A stretch of DNA of 64,000 nucleotides from an uncultured Clostridium sp. (GTDB lineage Bacteria > Bacillota > Clostridia > Lachnospirales > Lachnospiraceae), in contig UPYT01000005.1 of NCBI GenBank assembly GCA_900538475.1, positions 1 to 64,000 on the forward strand, written 5' to 3'. This document shows positions 9,727 to 19,212 of the stretch, piece by piece (within the stretch, counting starts at the first letter, position 1; each line of letters opens with the position of its first letter). The notes beneath the pieces were generated by a model. It was given only the letters and a program-made list of their open reading frames with translations. It did not search any database and had not been told where the DNA came from. Position numbers and translations under genes: made by a program.

Positions 9727-10860
9727 TTATTTTTCCATTTTAATCTGATTGGATACACTTAGAACCATTCCCATCTCCACCATCAAAAACAGAACTGACG
9801 TTCCTCCATAGCTGATAAAGGGAAGGGTAATTCCCGTATTGGGAATGGTATTGGTTACAACCGCAATATTTAAAATAACCTGAATCGCCACATGGGCCAT
9901 AACACCTACGACAATCAGCGCACCGAACAGATCCGGGGCATTAAAAGCAATCACCATAAACCGGTAAATCATAAACAGAAAAATCAAAATCACCGATACC
10001 GCTCCAAACAGCCCCAGCTCCTCGCAGATAATGGAGAAAATCATATCGTTCTGCGCCTCTGGCACAAATCCCATCTTCTGGATGCTTTCTCCCAGCCCTT
10101 TTCCCACCAGACCGCCGGAGCCAATAGCGTAAAGTCCCTGAAGCACCTGAAATCCGCCATCCAGCTTGTATGCCTCCGGCTCCAGCCATACATGAATACG
10201 CTCCAGCTGGTAGGGCTTTAAAATCTGGGTTGCCTCCAGAAAGGATGCAAGAGGGCCTGCCAGAAAGATGGAGCTGACTGCTCCAATCCCACACAGATAA
10301 AAGGGCCAGCTTTTTTTGCAGGCAACAAACAGCATGACAAAGGCAATTCCCACAATAATAATTCCCGAGCTTAAGTTATTGGCTGCCACGATTCCCGCAA
10401 TCGGAATGGCAAGTCCCATAACCACAGCCATAGCCTTCCAGGAATTGACCTTCCTTCCCATCTGGGTAATCACTGACGCCAGAAGAACAATCAGCGCGAT
10501 TTTAACAAACTCTGTAGGCTGAAAGCTGACAGGTCCCAGCTGAAGCCAGCGCCTTTTTCCGTTTACCACTTTTCCAAACAGAGATACCACGATCATCAAA
10601 ACATACGAAAGCGCATAGGCAAAAAGGGCAAACCTGGCATACCAGTGATAATCCATTTTTGAGATCACCAGAGCTACCACCAGACCGGCCACCCCGATTT
10701 TCAACTGGCGCATCATAAAATAAGCCGCATCTCCATATTTCAGCTGGGCCATATAGGAGCTGGCGCTGTAAATCATCACCAGCCCAAAGGCCATAATAAA
10801 AATAATGGTAAATAGCAGGCTGTAATCATAAAAACGCCTGTTCTTTTTCTTTTTTGCCAT
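9727..10860 (-). CDS. ftsW: SEDS peptidoglycan glycosyltransferase FtsW/SpoVE
   Basis: 377 residues with about ten hydrophobic segments. The SEDS signature is near the C-terminus (GITLPFISYGGTSVLF), and PTEFVKI and the family loop NDMIFSIICEELG are also present. SEDS proteins polymerise lipid II into glycan strands and pair with a class B PBP. Two such PBPs lie upstream in the same cluster, and the position next to murD matches spoVE in Bacillus, so it may serve septation, spore cortex or both. AGGAGG stands just before the ATG, and murD ends 9 bp upstream. Confidence 0.95.
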   Translation of the reverse strand: MAKKKKNRRFYDYSLLFTIIFIMAFGLVMIYSASSYMAQLKYGDAAYFMMRQLKIGVAGLVVALVISKMDYHWYARFALFAYALSYVLMIVVSLFGKVVNGKRRWLQLGPVSFQPTEFVKIALIVLLASVITQMGRKVNSWKAMAVVMGLAIPIAGIVAANNLSSGIIIVGIAFVMLFVACKKSWPFYLCGIGAVSSIFLAGPLASFLEATQILKPYQLERIHVWLEPEAYKLDGGFQVLQGLYAIGSGGLVGKGLGESIQKMGFVPEAQNDMIFSIICEELGLFGAVSVILIFLFMIYRFMVIAFNAPDLFGALIVVGVMAHVAIQVILNIAVVTNTIPNTGITLPFISYGGTSVLFLMVEMGMVLSVSNQIKMEK

Positions 10861-10869
10861 AGGCTCCTC

Positions 10870-12231
10870 CTACAGGTTTCTTACACACTCCTTAAATATC
10901 TCGCCCCGCTGCTCATAGTTGTCAAACATTCCCCAGCTGGCGCAGGCCGGAGACAGAAGCACATTCTCCCCGGCATTGGCATATGCCGCACAGACCCGGA
11001 CAGCCTCCGGCATATCCTCTGCATACATAATCTCCGTAAAGCCATGGCGTCTGGCGCACTCGGCAATCTTATCCCTGGTCTGACCAATCAGAACCAGATA
11101 TTTTACCTTATCTCCAAAGGACTCAATCCACTCATCATACTCGCTCTGCTTATCATAGCCGCCAGCAATCAGCACCGTCGGCCCCGGCATAGCGCGGATA
11201 GCCTGAATGGCTGCATCTGGATTGGTTCCCTTGGAATCATTGTAATACTTCACACCGCATCGCTCCAGAACAAATTCAATCCTGTGCTCCACAGCCTTAA
11301 ACTCCTTAATCACCTTCCGAATCGTATCCAGAGGAACGTTCATCTTCAGACTCATAGCTACAGCTGCCATCACATTTTCATAGTTATGTTTGCCCAGAAG
11401 CTTCAAATCATGAACATTGACTACAGACTCTCTCTTGCCGCCCTTTGCCAGAATGATCTCATCCTGATCCAAAAACAGACCGTCCTTTAACTCCTGGGTG
11501 CTGGAGAAAAATACCACTCCGGGCTTTAAGTCCTCCTTCTCTCCAAACTCCCGCAGAACCGGATCGTCGTAATTAAGTACAACCCAGTCGTCCTCTGTCT
11601 GATTTGCACAGATCCGCTCCTTAATGTCAATATAGTTTTCCATGGTTCCGTGACGGTTTAAGTGATCCGGAGTAATATTTAAAATCGCACTCACATCCGG
11701 GCGAAAATCCATAATGGTTTCCAGCTGGAAGCTGGAGACCTCAGCCACTGTCACTGCCTCATCCGTCGTCTCCAGAGCTGTCTCTGTATAAGGAATTCCA
11801 ATATTGCCCACCACATAGACCTCTTCAAAATGGGCCTTCATAATCTCTCCCATAAGAGCTGTGGTCGTGGTCTTGCCATTGGTTCCGGTAATTGCAATCA
11901 GCTTGCCCTTAGCCACATGATAGGCCAGCTGAATCTCGCTCCAGATAGGGATCTTTGCCTCATCCAGTACTGGAACAAAGGGCGCATCCAGAGGAATTCC
12001 AGGGCTGATTACAGAAAGCTCCACTCCCAGCAGATCTGTCCGTGTCAGTTCTCCCAGCACAATAGTCAGACGCTCCCGGTCCTTTTCCTCAAACTTTTCC
12101 TTCAGTTCTTCTGCATCCAGTTTATCATTTCCGTCATACAGGACCACATCGCCGCCCATCTGCAGCATCAGCCTTGCTGCAGCGATACCGCTTTTTCCGG
12201 AACCTGCTACTAATACCTTCTGATTGCTCAT
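10870..12231 (-). CDS. murD: UDP-N-acetylmuramoylalanine-D-glutamate ligase (MurD)
   Basis: 453 residues. Mur ligase ATP-binding loop GTNGKTTTT is at residues 116-124, preceded by an N-terminal Rossmann domain (VLVAGSGKSGIAAARLM). Later motifs include ITPDHLNRHGTMENY, KHNYENVMAA and YYNDSKGTNPDA. MurD adds D-glutamate to UDP-MurNAc-L-Ala in the cytoplasm. It lies between mraY (18 bp upstream) and ftsW (9 bp downstream), the classic order. Confidence 0.97.
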   Translation of the reverse strand: MSNQKVLVAGSGKSGIAAARLMLQMGGDVVLYDGNDKLDAEELKEKFEEKDRERLTIVLGELTRTDLLGVELSVISPGIPLDAPFVPVLDEAKIPIWSEIQLAYHVAKGKLIAITGTNGKTTTTALMGEIMKAHFEEVYVVGNIGIPYTETALETTDEAVTVAEVSSFQLETIMDFRPDVSAILNITPDHLNRHGTMENYIDIKERICANQTEDDWVVLNYDDPVLREFGEKEDLKPGVVFFSSTQELKDGLFLDQDEIILAKGGKRESVVNVHDLKLLGKHNYENVMAAVAMSLKMNVPLDTIRKVIKEFKAVEHRIEFVLERCGVKYYNDSKGTNPDAAIQAIRAMPGPTVLIAGGYDKQSEYDEWIESFGDKVKYLVLIGQTRDKIAECARRHGFTEIMYAEDMPEAVRVCAAYANAGENVLLSPACASWGMFDNYEQRGEIFKECVRNL

Positions 12232-12249
12232 GTACCTTTCCTCCTTTTA

Positions 12250-13218
12250 TCACAATCCCAGATAAGCCACCAGACAAAGAATGGCGGTGGTTATGGAAAA
12301 TACTGCCACTACTCTGGTTTCCGACCATCCGCACAATTCAAAATGGTGATGAATCGGAGCCATTTTAAAAATCCTTTTTCCATGTGTTGCCTTAAAATAA
12401 GATACCTGCATAATCACAGACAGTACCTCAACCAGATAAATCAGCCCGATAATGGGAATAAAGAACGGCATCTGCATCATAAATGCGCTGGACGCCACAA
12501 AGCCGCCCAGAGCCAGAGAGCCGGTATCTCCCATAAAAACTCTGGCAGGATAGACATTAAACAGGAGAAATCCCAGAAGACTTCCTACAACAGCCCCGGT
12601 AATGGGACTGATTCCGCTGTTTTCTCCCAGAGCTACAATGGTCATAAAGGTTGCCACCAGAATCGTTACACTGGTACACAGGCCGTCAAGACCGTCAGTG
12701 AAGTTTACTCCATTGTCTGTTCCCAGCACGACAAAAAACAGAAACGGCACAAATAAAATTCCGAGACTGATAAAAATACCATCGTCAAATCCACCAGTAA
12801 AGGGAATCAGCATGGTCGTATCCACCTGTCCGGAATGAAGCAGATACCAGGCAAAAATCCCGGTAATAATAAACTGTCCGATCAGCTTCTGAAGAGGATT
12901 CAGTCCCTCTGAACGCTTCATAACAATCTTAATATAATCATCCAGAAAACCGACAATGCCAAAGCCAACGGTTACAAACAAAACCGGAATAATCTTTGGA
13001 TAATCTCTGATATAAAACAGAGAGGTAATTACAATACTGGTCAAAATCACCAGACCGCCCATGGTAGGGGTTCCCTGCTTTTTCAAATGGGCCTGAGGAC
13101 CGTCGTCCCGCACCTGCTGTCCAAATTTCAGCTTGTGAAGAAAGGGAATCACCACCGGGCAAAGCAAGGCGCTGATGGCAAAGGCTATAATAATCGCTAG
13201 TATGGTTTCATTAATCAT
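12250..13218 (-). CDS. mraY: Phospho-N-acetylmuramoyl-pentapeptide transferase (MraY)
   Basis: 322 residues, about ten membrane segments. Active-site motifs are FLDDYIKI (the DD pair), GTDNGVNFTDGLDGL and, near the C-terminus, FKMAPIHHHFEL, the MraY-specific HHH loop. MraY attaches the MurNAc-pentapeptide to undecaprenyl phosphate, making lipid I on the inner face of the membrane. The mobile-element-like copy at 13264-13414 lies directly upstream, between mraY and the preceding PBP gene. Any mraY message coming from the upstream promoter must therefore be read through that structure. Confidence 0.97.
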   Translation of the reverse strand: MINETILAIIIAFAISALLCPVVIPFLHKLKFGQQVRDDGPQAHLKKQGTPTMGGLVILTSIVITSLFYIRDYPKIIPVLFVTVGFGIVGFLDDYIKIVMKRSEGLNPLQKLIGQFIITGIFAWYLLHSGQVDTTMLIPFTGGFDDGIFISLGILFVPFLFFVVLGTDNGVNFTDGLDGLCTSVTILVATFMTIVALGENSGISPITGAVVGSLLGFLLFNVYPARVFMGDTGSLALGGFVASSAFMMQMPFFIPIIGLIYLVEVLSVIMQVSYFKATHGKRIFKMAPIHHHFELCGWSETRVVAVFSITTAILCLVAYLGL

Positions 13219-13255
13219 GATGCACTCCTAATTGGTTATGTATTCATTTGTGGCT

Positions 13256-13422
13256 GACATATTGTAACCGTTCAGCCATGCATCTTCTTGCCCGCTTACA
13301 GCGGACAAGAAGCATCGGGCATCCGCCCTATGAAAATTCAGACAGGAAAACTCTTATGAAAACAAGCTTTCAACGCTTTTTCCTGTTTGAATTTTCGCAT
13401 GGCTGAACGGTTACGACATATT
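13256..13422. mobile_element. MITE-like element, copy 1, with perfect 8-bp target duplication
   Basis: 151-bp element (13264-13414) bounded by perfect 18-bp inverted repeats, GTAACCGTTCAGCCATGC and its complement. It is flanked by the direct repeat GACATATT (13256-13263 and 13415-13422). Inside are two hairpins: a short one (about 13278-13314) and a longer one (about 13334-13396), so an RNA would fold as a three-way junction. No coding capacity. GTAA termini plus 8-bp duplications are characteristic of IS66-family transposition, so an IS66-type transposase elsewhere is the likely mobiliser (inference). Confidence 0.88.
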
Positions 13423-13451
13423 AAGTAGTATACGTCTTTTTATGGGAATAA

Positions 13452-15206
13452 TCAACTACTGATTCCCATTGACCAGACAGTTTCTTCCACTGCTTCCGGA
13501 ATTCCCAGATACGGAAGAATATTCTTAAAAAGATCTGCAATCACCGGCGCTGCAATGGTTCCGCCATAGTAAACGCCCTGAGGTTCGTCAATGGTAATCA
13601 GAGCAATTACCCTGGGATCATCTGCCGGGGCAAAGCCAATAAAAGAAGAAATATACTTTTTCAGACTTCTGGGAAGCTTCTCTGACGTAGCGGTTTTCCC
13701 GCCAATCCGGTATCCCTCTACCGCAGCCTTTTTTCCGCTTCCCTCTGCTACCACCTGCTCCAGAATATACCGCATGGAAGCGCTGGTTTCTTCTGAAACA
13801 ATATGCTCCTTTACCGGCCAGGAAAAGCGGTGAACTGATGTTTGATCTTTGCTGACTGCCCGGACTGCAAAATGAGGCGTCACCCGGTTCCCTCCGTTTA
13901 TAATCGAAGCAGCTGTAGTAATCAGCTGAATTGGCGTGATCTGAAAGGACTGGCCAAAGGACACTGTAGCCAGCTCTACCAGTCCCATATTTTCTTTTTT
14001 GTGCATAATGGTTCCGGCCTCTCCCGGCAGGTCAATCCCGGTCTTCGCCTTTAATCCGAACTGCTCAAAATAATAATAATACTTTTCAACCCCCAGCCTC
14101 TGCCCTACATCAATAAATACTGGATTGCAGGAATTCATCACTCCCTGCAGAAAGGTTTCTCCTCCATGTCCCCCGATTTTGTGGCAGCGGATTTTCCGAT
14201 CCTCCACAATCCGAAAGCCAGGGCAGGAAAAACGATCCTCCAGCCGCACTGCGCCCGCCTCCAGACCAGCTGCCGCAGTAATAATTTTAAAGGTTGAACC
14301 TGGCTCATAGGTGTCATTAATTGCCGGGTTCCTCCACATCCTGTTTAAAAGCTCCTGCTTATTTTCTCCTTCTCCGGTATAGGGCTCTGTCAAAGTAAAG
14401 GGATCGTTCAGATGAAACTCCGGAGCATTTACCATAGCCATAAGCTCTCCGTTCTGCGGATTCATCACAATAACGGAAACCTGCTTTGCCCCCTTGCGCT
14501 CCATCGTTTCATAAGCCGCCTGCTGAGCATACTGCTGAATATTCATATCAAGGCTGATATACAGATCGTGTCCTGGCACCGGCTCAATCCGATCCTCAAA
14601 AGCATTCTCAATCTCCACTCCCGCTGCATCTGCCTGAGTCAGAATCATGCCATTCATTCCCTTCAGCCATTCCTCATAAACCACCTCCAGACCGATAATT
14701 CCCTGATTATCTCCTCCGGTAAAGCCCAGAACTCTGGAGGCAAGGCTGTCATAGGGATAATATCTCCGGTAATCCTCGTCTACCTTAACTCCGGCCAGAT
14801 GAAGATTTCGGATCCGATCCCCGATTTCCTTATCTACATTTGTGGAAATGATTTCTCTCGAGCTGCGTTTTTCCACACGTTTTCTCACTTTTCCTTCATC
14901 CATCCCCAGTTCTTCACAGAGCATCCGGATCACCTGCTCCCGATCCTCCACCTGATTGTATATCACAGAAATGGTACAGACCGTCCTGTTCGTTGCAATC
15001 ACATTCCCTGTAGCATCGATGATTCTTCCTCTGGCCGCCTTGATGCTCCGTTCTCTCTGGTGAAGCTCCTCTGCCATCCTGCTGTAATAATCTGAGCGGT
15101 ATACCATAAGATACACAAGCCGCCCTGCTAATCCTGCCATACATAGGCACAGCAGGAAAAACAGGACGGCTGTTCTTTTTCGATGTTGTGTGTGATTGGA
15201 ACTCAT
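13452..15206 (-). CDS. Class B penicillin-binding protein, SpoVD position
   Basis: 584 residues: cytoplasmic tail, one membrane segment (about 13-35), a PBP dimerisation domain, then a transpeptidase domain. The active-site STFK is at 304-307 and the SCN motif at 359-361. The third motif reads KTA at 504-506 instead of the usual KTG (codon GCT, 13691-13689). Class B PBPs cross-link peptidoglycan together with a SEDS polymerase. Being second after the pbpB-like gene and before mraY, it matches spoVD, which makes spore cortex, but it lacks the C-terminal PASTA domain of Bacillus SpoVD. Function in cortex synthesis is inferred from position; PBP class is firm. Confidence 0.9.
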   Translation of the reverse strand: MSSNHTQHRKRTAVLFFLLCLCMAGLAGRLVYLMVYRSDYYSRMAEELHQRERSIKAARGRIIDATGNVIATNRTVCTISVIYNQVEDREQVIRMLCEELGMDEGKVRKRVEKRSSREIISTNVDKEIGDRIRNLHLAGVKVDEDYRRYYPYDSLASRVLGFTGGDNQGIIGLEVVYEEWLKGMNGMILTQADAAGVEIENAFEDRIEPVPGHDLYISLDMNIQQYAQQAAYETMERKGAKQVSVIVMNPQNGELMAMVNAPEFHLNDPFTLTEPYTGEGENKQELLNRMWRNPAINDTYEPGSTFKIITAAAGLEAGAVRLEDRFSCPGFRIVEDRKIRCHKIGGHGGETFLQGVMNSCNPVFIDVGQRLGVEKYYYYFEQFGLKAKTGIDLPGEAGTIMHKKENMGLVELATVSFGQSFQITPIQLITTAASIINGGNRVTPHFAVRAVSKDQTSVHRFSWPVKEHIVSEETSASMRYILEQVVAEGSGKKAAVEGYRIGGKTATSEKLPRSLKKYISSFIGFAPADDPRVIALITIDEPQGVYYGGTIAAPVIADLFKNILPYLGIPEAVEETVWSMGISS

Positions 15207-15288
15207 GGCCCGCTCCCGACAGAATCCTTGTTATCACTATATGAAGAGGAACGTGCTTTAGAACAGCCTCTTTTCCGGCTGTCTCCTA

Positions 15289-17583
15289 TTAAGTGCCTTG
15301 AGAACTTGTTTCAGCCGGAGTGCTGCCTTCCCCGCTGCTGCTCTCGGCTTCCGATCCTGCGGGCTTTTCGCCGCTGTCTGACTGGGTCCCGGAGCCTTCC
15401 TTTCCAGATTCAGAAGCGGCTCCTCCATCTCCCTCAGACGCCTCTGCATCTGGAAGCCCCAGATCCATTCCCGGATCTACATATTCCTCGGTATCATATA
15501 CCTTGGATTCTTCCGGCTCCTCTTGTGTTTCTGTGCCGGTCATATCTGTAATTCCCTCAGACTCCGGAAGCTTCTCTGCTGCCTCCTGGTCTACCTGGAT
15601 ATCTGTATCCGGGAAAATATTCAAATATGGAAGAATATCGCTCATAATTTTCTGGAAAATCACACTTGCATAGGTACTATGAGGCTGATCCTCCACGTGG
15701 GGAACGTCTACCACCACATATACCAGAACCTGGGGATCATCTGTGGGCGCAAAACCACAGAAGGACAGCAGATAATTACGTGCGGAACGGGGAAGCTTCT
15801 CTGCTGTTCCTGTCTTGCCGCCGATTTTATATCCTGGAACTGCTGCCGCCTTACCGGTTCCCTCTGCAACCGTCCGGTAAAGAGCATCCCGGATAAAACT
15901 GCTGGTAGACTCGGAAACCGTTTCCCTTACCAGCTTCGGCTCAATTTTTTTAACAACCGCTCCCTGCTCATTTACAATCTGGCGAACCACATGTGGCTCA
16001 TAATAGGAGCCACCGTTGATCACGGAGCTGAATGCCGCTGCCATCTGCACCATAGTACAGTTATAGGTCTGTCCAAAGGAGCTGGTTGCTAAATCCACCG
16101 GCTTCATCGTATCCGCCGTATAAAGCAGGCCGGAGGTATCCGGCTCGCCGGGAAGATCAATCCCGCTTTTTGTTCCAAATCCAAACAGTCTCTGATATTT
16201 TGTAAATAAAGGCGTACCTATTTTTGCCGCAATCTGCATCATGGCATCGTTGCAGGACACCATCAGAGATTCTGCAAGATTTACATTCTGATGACCTCCC
16301 TTAATATAAGCAGTACACTTTATCGGAAATCCTCCTACCTCCTGGTATCCGTCGCAGTAAAAACTGTCATTGGGCGTAACAATTCCCTCCTCCAGCGCTG
16401 CGGCTACCGTAAAAATTTTAGAAGGAGAACCCGGCTCAAAGGTATCGCTGACGCAGAAATTTCTCCACTCCTGATTCCAGGCCACCTGAAGACCCAGGGA
16501 GCGGATTTCCTCCTCCGTATAGTGAGCTGGAACCTGATCCTCTGTAATCGTTGCCTGATCGGTATTTCTGTGTTTTCTCTTGTAATCGCCAACTGCCTCT
16601 TTCACACCCAGCTGACGGATTTCTGCATCCGTATACCGACTGGATACTTCTCTGGGATTGTTCAAATCAAAGGGACTTTCTCCTGCCATGGCGAGAATCT
16701 CCCCATTATTGGGATTCATAACTACAACCCCCACATGATCGGAGCCCGTTTCTGTCATCCACTCCTGGATCCGCTTTTCCACAGCATTCTGTACATTCAC
16801 ATCCAGCGTAGACACTACCGTATTCCCGTTGACAGCCGGCTTAATCACCCGCTCCAGATTGGAGTCATCATTTAGATATCCATACTCTCTTCCATTCGTT
16901 CCAATCAGAGAACTGTTGTAGGACTGCTCAATTCCTCCATTTCCTCCTCCGCCGTCGCTGGTGGCAAATCCAATTACACTGCTGGCCAGAGAATTGTAGG
17001 GATAAACCCGTTTATACTCCTCCTCAAACCAGACCCCCTTTACCCGGGCCTTGGAATCTGCTTTAGAATTAGCCTCGTTCGTCTCCTTCTGGTATGTTAG
17101 AAATGCCTCCTTCTGATCATAAGAAAGCTGCCTTGCATACCGCACATAGGCAGTATCCGGATTGCCGGTAATCAGCGTCCGCAGTTCTCCGGCATCGTAC
17201 CCCAGAACGGTTGACAGCGCTGTGATAGAAGCTTCCAGATAATCCTCCTGATCCGACATAATCTGTCTGGGATCCAGAATCAGATTATAGACCTTTTCTG
17301 TTGTTGCCAGATAGGTTCCATTTCGATCCACAATGTCCCCCCGACGGTATGCCAGAGATCTGCTGTCATAATCCTGCTGAGTCAGCACAATCTGATTGTA
17401 ACTGTCTCTGTTATTTTCCACAATATTATAAAGCACATAAATTAAAGCAAACAAAGCCAGCGTAATCGCAATTACTGCGATCGCCAGCCTTTCCTGCATA
17501 TATTTTACGAAAACCTGTCGTTTCACAGACTCCCTTTTTTTCTTCCGCTTCCTATCGGGATTAGTTTTCTGGGATGTCCTCAT
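15289..17583 (-). CDS. Class B penicillin-binding protein, divisional (FtsI/PbpB position)
   Basis: 764 residues. Lys/Arg-rich N-terminus, one membrane segment (about 31-54), dimerisation domain, transpeptidase domain with SPSK at 386-389, SCN in LMVSCNDAMM and an intact KTG in IGGKTGTAEKLP. The last roughly 100 residues are a Glu/Ser/Gly-rich low-complexity tail instead of PASTA domains. It overlaps the 3' end of the ftsL-like gene by 23 nt, as pbpB follows ftsL in Bacillus, so it is the probable septal transpeptidase. The adjacent second class B PBP looks like a duplicate adapted to sporulation. The assignment as divisional is positional inference. Confidence 0.92.
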   Translation of the reverse strand: MRTSQKTNPDRKRKKKRESVKRQVFVKYMQERLAIAVIAITLALFALIYVLYNIVENNRDSYNQIVLTQQDYDSRSLAYRRGDIVDRNGTYLATTEKVYNLILDPRQIMSDQEDYLEASITALSTVLGYDAGELRTLITGNPDTAYVRYARQLSYDQKEAFLTYQKETNEANSKADSKARVKGVWFEEEYKRVYPYNSLASSVIGFATSDGGGGNGGIEQSYNSSLIGTNGREYGYLNDDSNLERVIKPAVNGNTVVSTLDVNVQNAVEKRIQEWMTETGSDHVGVVVMNPNNGEILAMAGESPFDLNNPREVSSRYTDAEIRQLGVKEAVGDYKRKHRNTDQATITEDQVPAHYTEEEIRSLGLQVAWNQEWRNFCVSDTFEPGSPSKIFTVAAALEEGIVTPNDSFYCDGYQEVGGFPIKCTAYIKGGHQNVNLAESLMVSCNDAMMQIAAKIGTPLFTKYQRLFGFGTKSGIDLPGEPDTSGLLYTADTMKPVDLATSSFGQTYNCTMVQMAAAFSSVINGGSYYEPHVVRQIVNEQGAVVKKIEPKLVRETVSESTSSFIRDALYRTVAEGTGKAAAVPGYKIGGKTGTAEKLPRSARNYLLSFCGFAPTDDPQVLVYVVVDVPHVEDQPHSTYASVIFQKIMSDILPYLNIFPDTDIQVDQEAAEKLPESEGITDMTGTETQEEPEESKVYDTEEYVDPGMDLGLPDAEASEGDGGAASESGKEGSGTQSDSGEKPAGSEAESSSGEGSTPAETSSQGT

Positions 17584-18064
17584 ACTGTCTCACATACTCG
17601 CTTTCCGTTTTGTCATAGAGAATTACCTGGTCCTTATTGGCATAGACCATTCCCAACTCCTCTGTGGCAACCTTATAAACGTGATCCAGATCAATTTCTG
17701 TATTGATTCTTGTCTGCAATGCATCATTATTGGATCTCAGCTGCTCAATCTCCCGCTCCAGTTCTTCAATATGATGAATTCTTCCCATAATGGAGGACTG
17801 CACATGAAGATAATTCACACAGATAGTAAGTGCACAGAAAGCCGCGATGGTAAGCATTACCACATAGGGCAGATCCATCTGCAGGGCCTTCTCCTGATTT
17901 CTTCTCACCCGGCGGTTCATCCGCTGGTATCTGGCTGTCTGGCGCTCCAGCTCGGCAGCTTTCTTCTGTCTCCGGCGGTAATCCGCCTCTGCCGACTCTG
18001 CAGCCCGCACCGTGTTTCCATATATATATTCCTGTCCGCTTCTTCCACGGTATCCTGCAGCCAT
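17561..18064 (-). CDS. ftsL: FtsL-like septum protein
   Basis: 167 residues from an ATG eight nt after GGAGG; an ATG two codons earlier is too close to that site. Long basic, coiled-coil-prone N-terminus (rich in Arg, Glu, Gln), one membrane segment (about residues 68-90) and a leucine-rich coiled coil IEELEREIEQLRSNNDAL. It ends in a conserved DLDHVYKVATEELGM helix. FtsL/DivIC proteins pair with DivIB in the divisome. Sequence conservation in this family is low; identity rests on architecture and on the rsmH-ftsL-pbp order. It is separated from rsmH by a 200-bp structured region. Confidence 0.85.
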   Translation of the reverse strand: MAAGYRGRSGQEYIYGNTVRAAESAEADYRRRQKKAAELERQTARYQRMNRRVRRNQEKALQMDLPYVVMLTIAAFCALTICVNYLHVQSSIMGRIHHIEELEREIEQLRSNNDALQTRINTEIDLDHVYKVATEELGMVYANKDQVILYDKTESEYVRQYEDIPEN

Positions 18065-18107
18065 GTCCATTTCCTCCCTGAAATTCCTATTCCAAAACTA
18101 TTTTTTG

Positions 18108-18132
18108 AAAAAGAAGCTCGCCCGCGAGCTTC
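18108..18132 (-). terminator. Intrinsic terminator inside the division cluster
   Basis: Nine-bp perfect stem GAAGCTCGC (18113-18121 with 18124-18132) with a 2-nt gap, followed on the minus strand by TTTTT. It lies between rsmH and ftsL, about 45 bp before the ftsL start. It would end the mraZ-rsmH transcript unless bypassed. Two further small hairpins precede it: CGCC-TGC-GGCG, and GTCGC-GTAA-GCGAC. Confidence 0.75.
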
Positions 18133-18181
18133 TACGCCTGCGGCGGGTCGCGTAAGCGACATTTTCCTTTCCGCCGCGGTG

Positions 18182-18234
18182 CGATCCTGCAGAGCATTTT
18201 TTATTTCATAGGACGCACTTTCCTATGAAATAAA
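18182..18234 (-). repeat. Hairpin repeat, copy 2
   Basis: 14-bp perfect inverted repeat TTTATTTCATAGGA (18200-18213 with 18221-18234) with a 7-nt loop. It is preceded by GCGATCCTGCAGAGCA and, further out, CCGCCGCGG. Same family as 16-54 and 37622-37658. It lies between rsmH and ftsL. Confidence 0.75.
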
Positions 18235-18272
18235 GAAACTCCTTTGCTTTGTTCCATCCCCGGCCTCTGCTT

Positions 18273-19211
18273 TCAGCTCCGCTCAAAAACCCGGAGCTTA
18301 GAACTTTTTGACCGTTTGTTCTCTTCTAGTTCCTTTTCTGTCGGTACAATGGGCTTTCTTGTAATCACTCTGCCCTTACTTTTTTTCCCGCACATGCATA
18401 CAGGAAATTCCGGAGGACAGGTACAGGGATTTTCATTGATTCGGAATCTGTTTTTTACAATCCGATCCTCCAGGGAATGGAAGGTAATGATGCTCAGTCT
18501 TCCTCCCGGATTCAAAAAATCAATCATCCTATCAATGGAATTTTCCAGTACATCCAGCTCATGATTTAACTCAATCCTGATTGCCTGAAACGTTCTTTTT
18601 GCCGGATGACCGCCTGTTGCCCTTACTCTGGCCGGAATCGCTGCCCGAATGGTTTCTGCCAGCTCACCAGCTGTCTCAAAAAGTTTTTCCTGCCTTCTTT
18701 TCACAATATGCTTGGCTATATTCTTTGCAAACCGATCCTCGCCGTAATCCCGAATGATCCGATACAGTTCCGATTCGCTGTAGGTATTTACAATATCTGC
18801 CGCTGTCTCGCTTCCCCGCTGGTCCATACGCATATCCAGCGGTGCATCCTCTTCCCGGTAGGTAAAGCCCCTCTCTGCCGTATCCAGCTGATAGGAGGAT
18901 ACCCCCAGATCCAGATAGATACCGTCTACCTTCTCAATTCCCAGAGAAGCCAGAACCTCGGCAATATTTACGTAATTGTTCCTTACTACCGTAACTCTGT
19001 CGCCAAATACGGACAGACGTTCTGATGCAGCGCGAATGGCATCTGCATCCTGATCAATTCCAATCAGACGGCCCTTTTCTCCCAGACGGCTGCATACCTC
19101 AAAAGCATGTCCTCCCCCGCCTAAGGTTCCATCCACATAGATCCCGTCTGGTTTTATATTCAGACTGTCTACGGTTTCTTCTAATAAAACGGATTTGTGT
19201 TCGAATGCCAT
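18273..19211 (-). CDS. rsmH: 16S rRNA m4C1402 methyltransferase RsmH (MraW)
   Basis: 312 residues, matching the family length. The start is the ATG at 19211, one base after the mraZ stop (TAATATG), giving [14 protein letters not shown]; the frame is open further upstream but that is not family-like. The SAM site is [13 protein letters not shown]; later motifs are [31 protein letters not shown], and [11 protein letters not shown]. It N4-methylates C1402 in the 30S P site. It is coupled translationally to mraZ and followed by a terminator-bearing spacer before ftsL. Confidence 0.96.
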   Translation of the reverse strand: MAFEHKSVLLEETVDSLNIKPDGIYVDGTLGGGGHAFEVCSRLGEKGRLIGIDQDADAIRAASERLSVFGDRVTVVRNNYVNIAEVLASLGIEKVDGIYLDLGVSSYQLDTAERGFTYREEDAPLDMRMDQRGSETAADIVNTYSESELYRIIRDYGEDRFAKNIAKHIVKRRQEKLFETAGELAETIRAAIPARVRATGGHPAKRTFQAIRIELNHELDVLENSIDRMIDFLNPGGRLSIITFHSLEDRIVKNRFRINENPCTCPPEFPVCMCGKKSKGRVITRKPIVPTEKELEENKRSKSSKLRVFERS

Positions 19212-19212
19212 A

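Noticed and set aside
13219..13451. Small gene between mraY and the PBP gene
   Set aside because: The segment is fully explained by the MITE with its target duplication.
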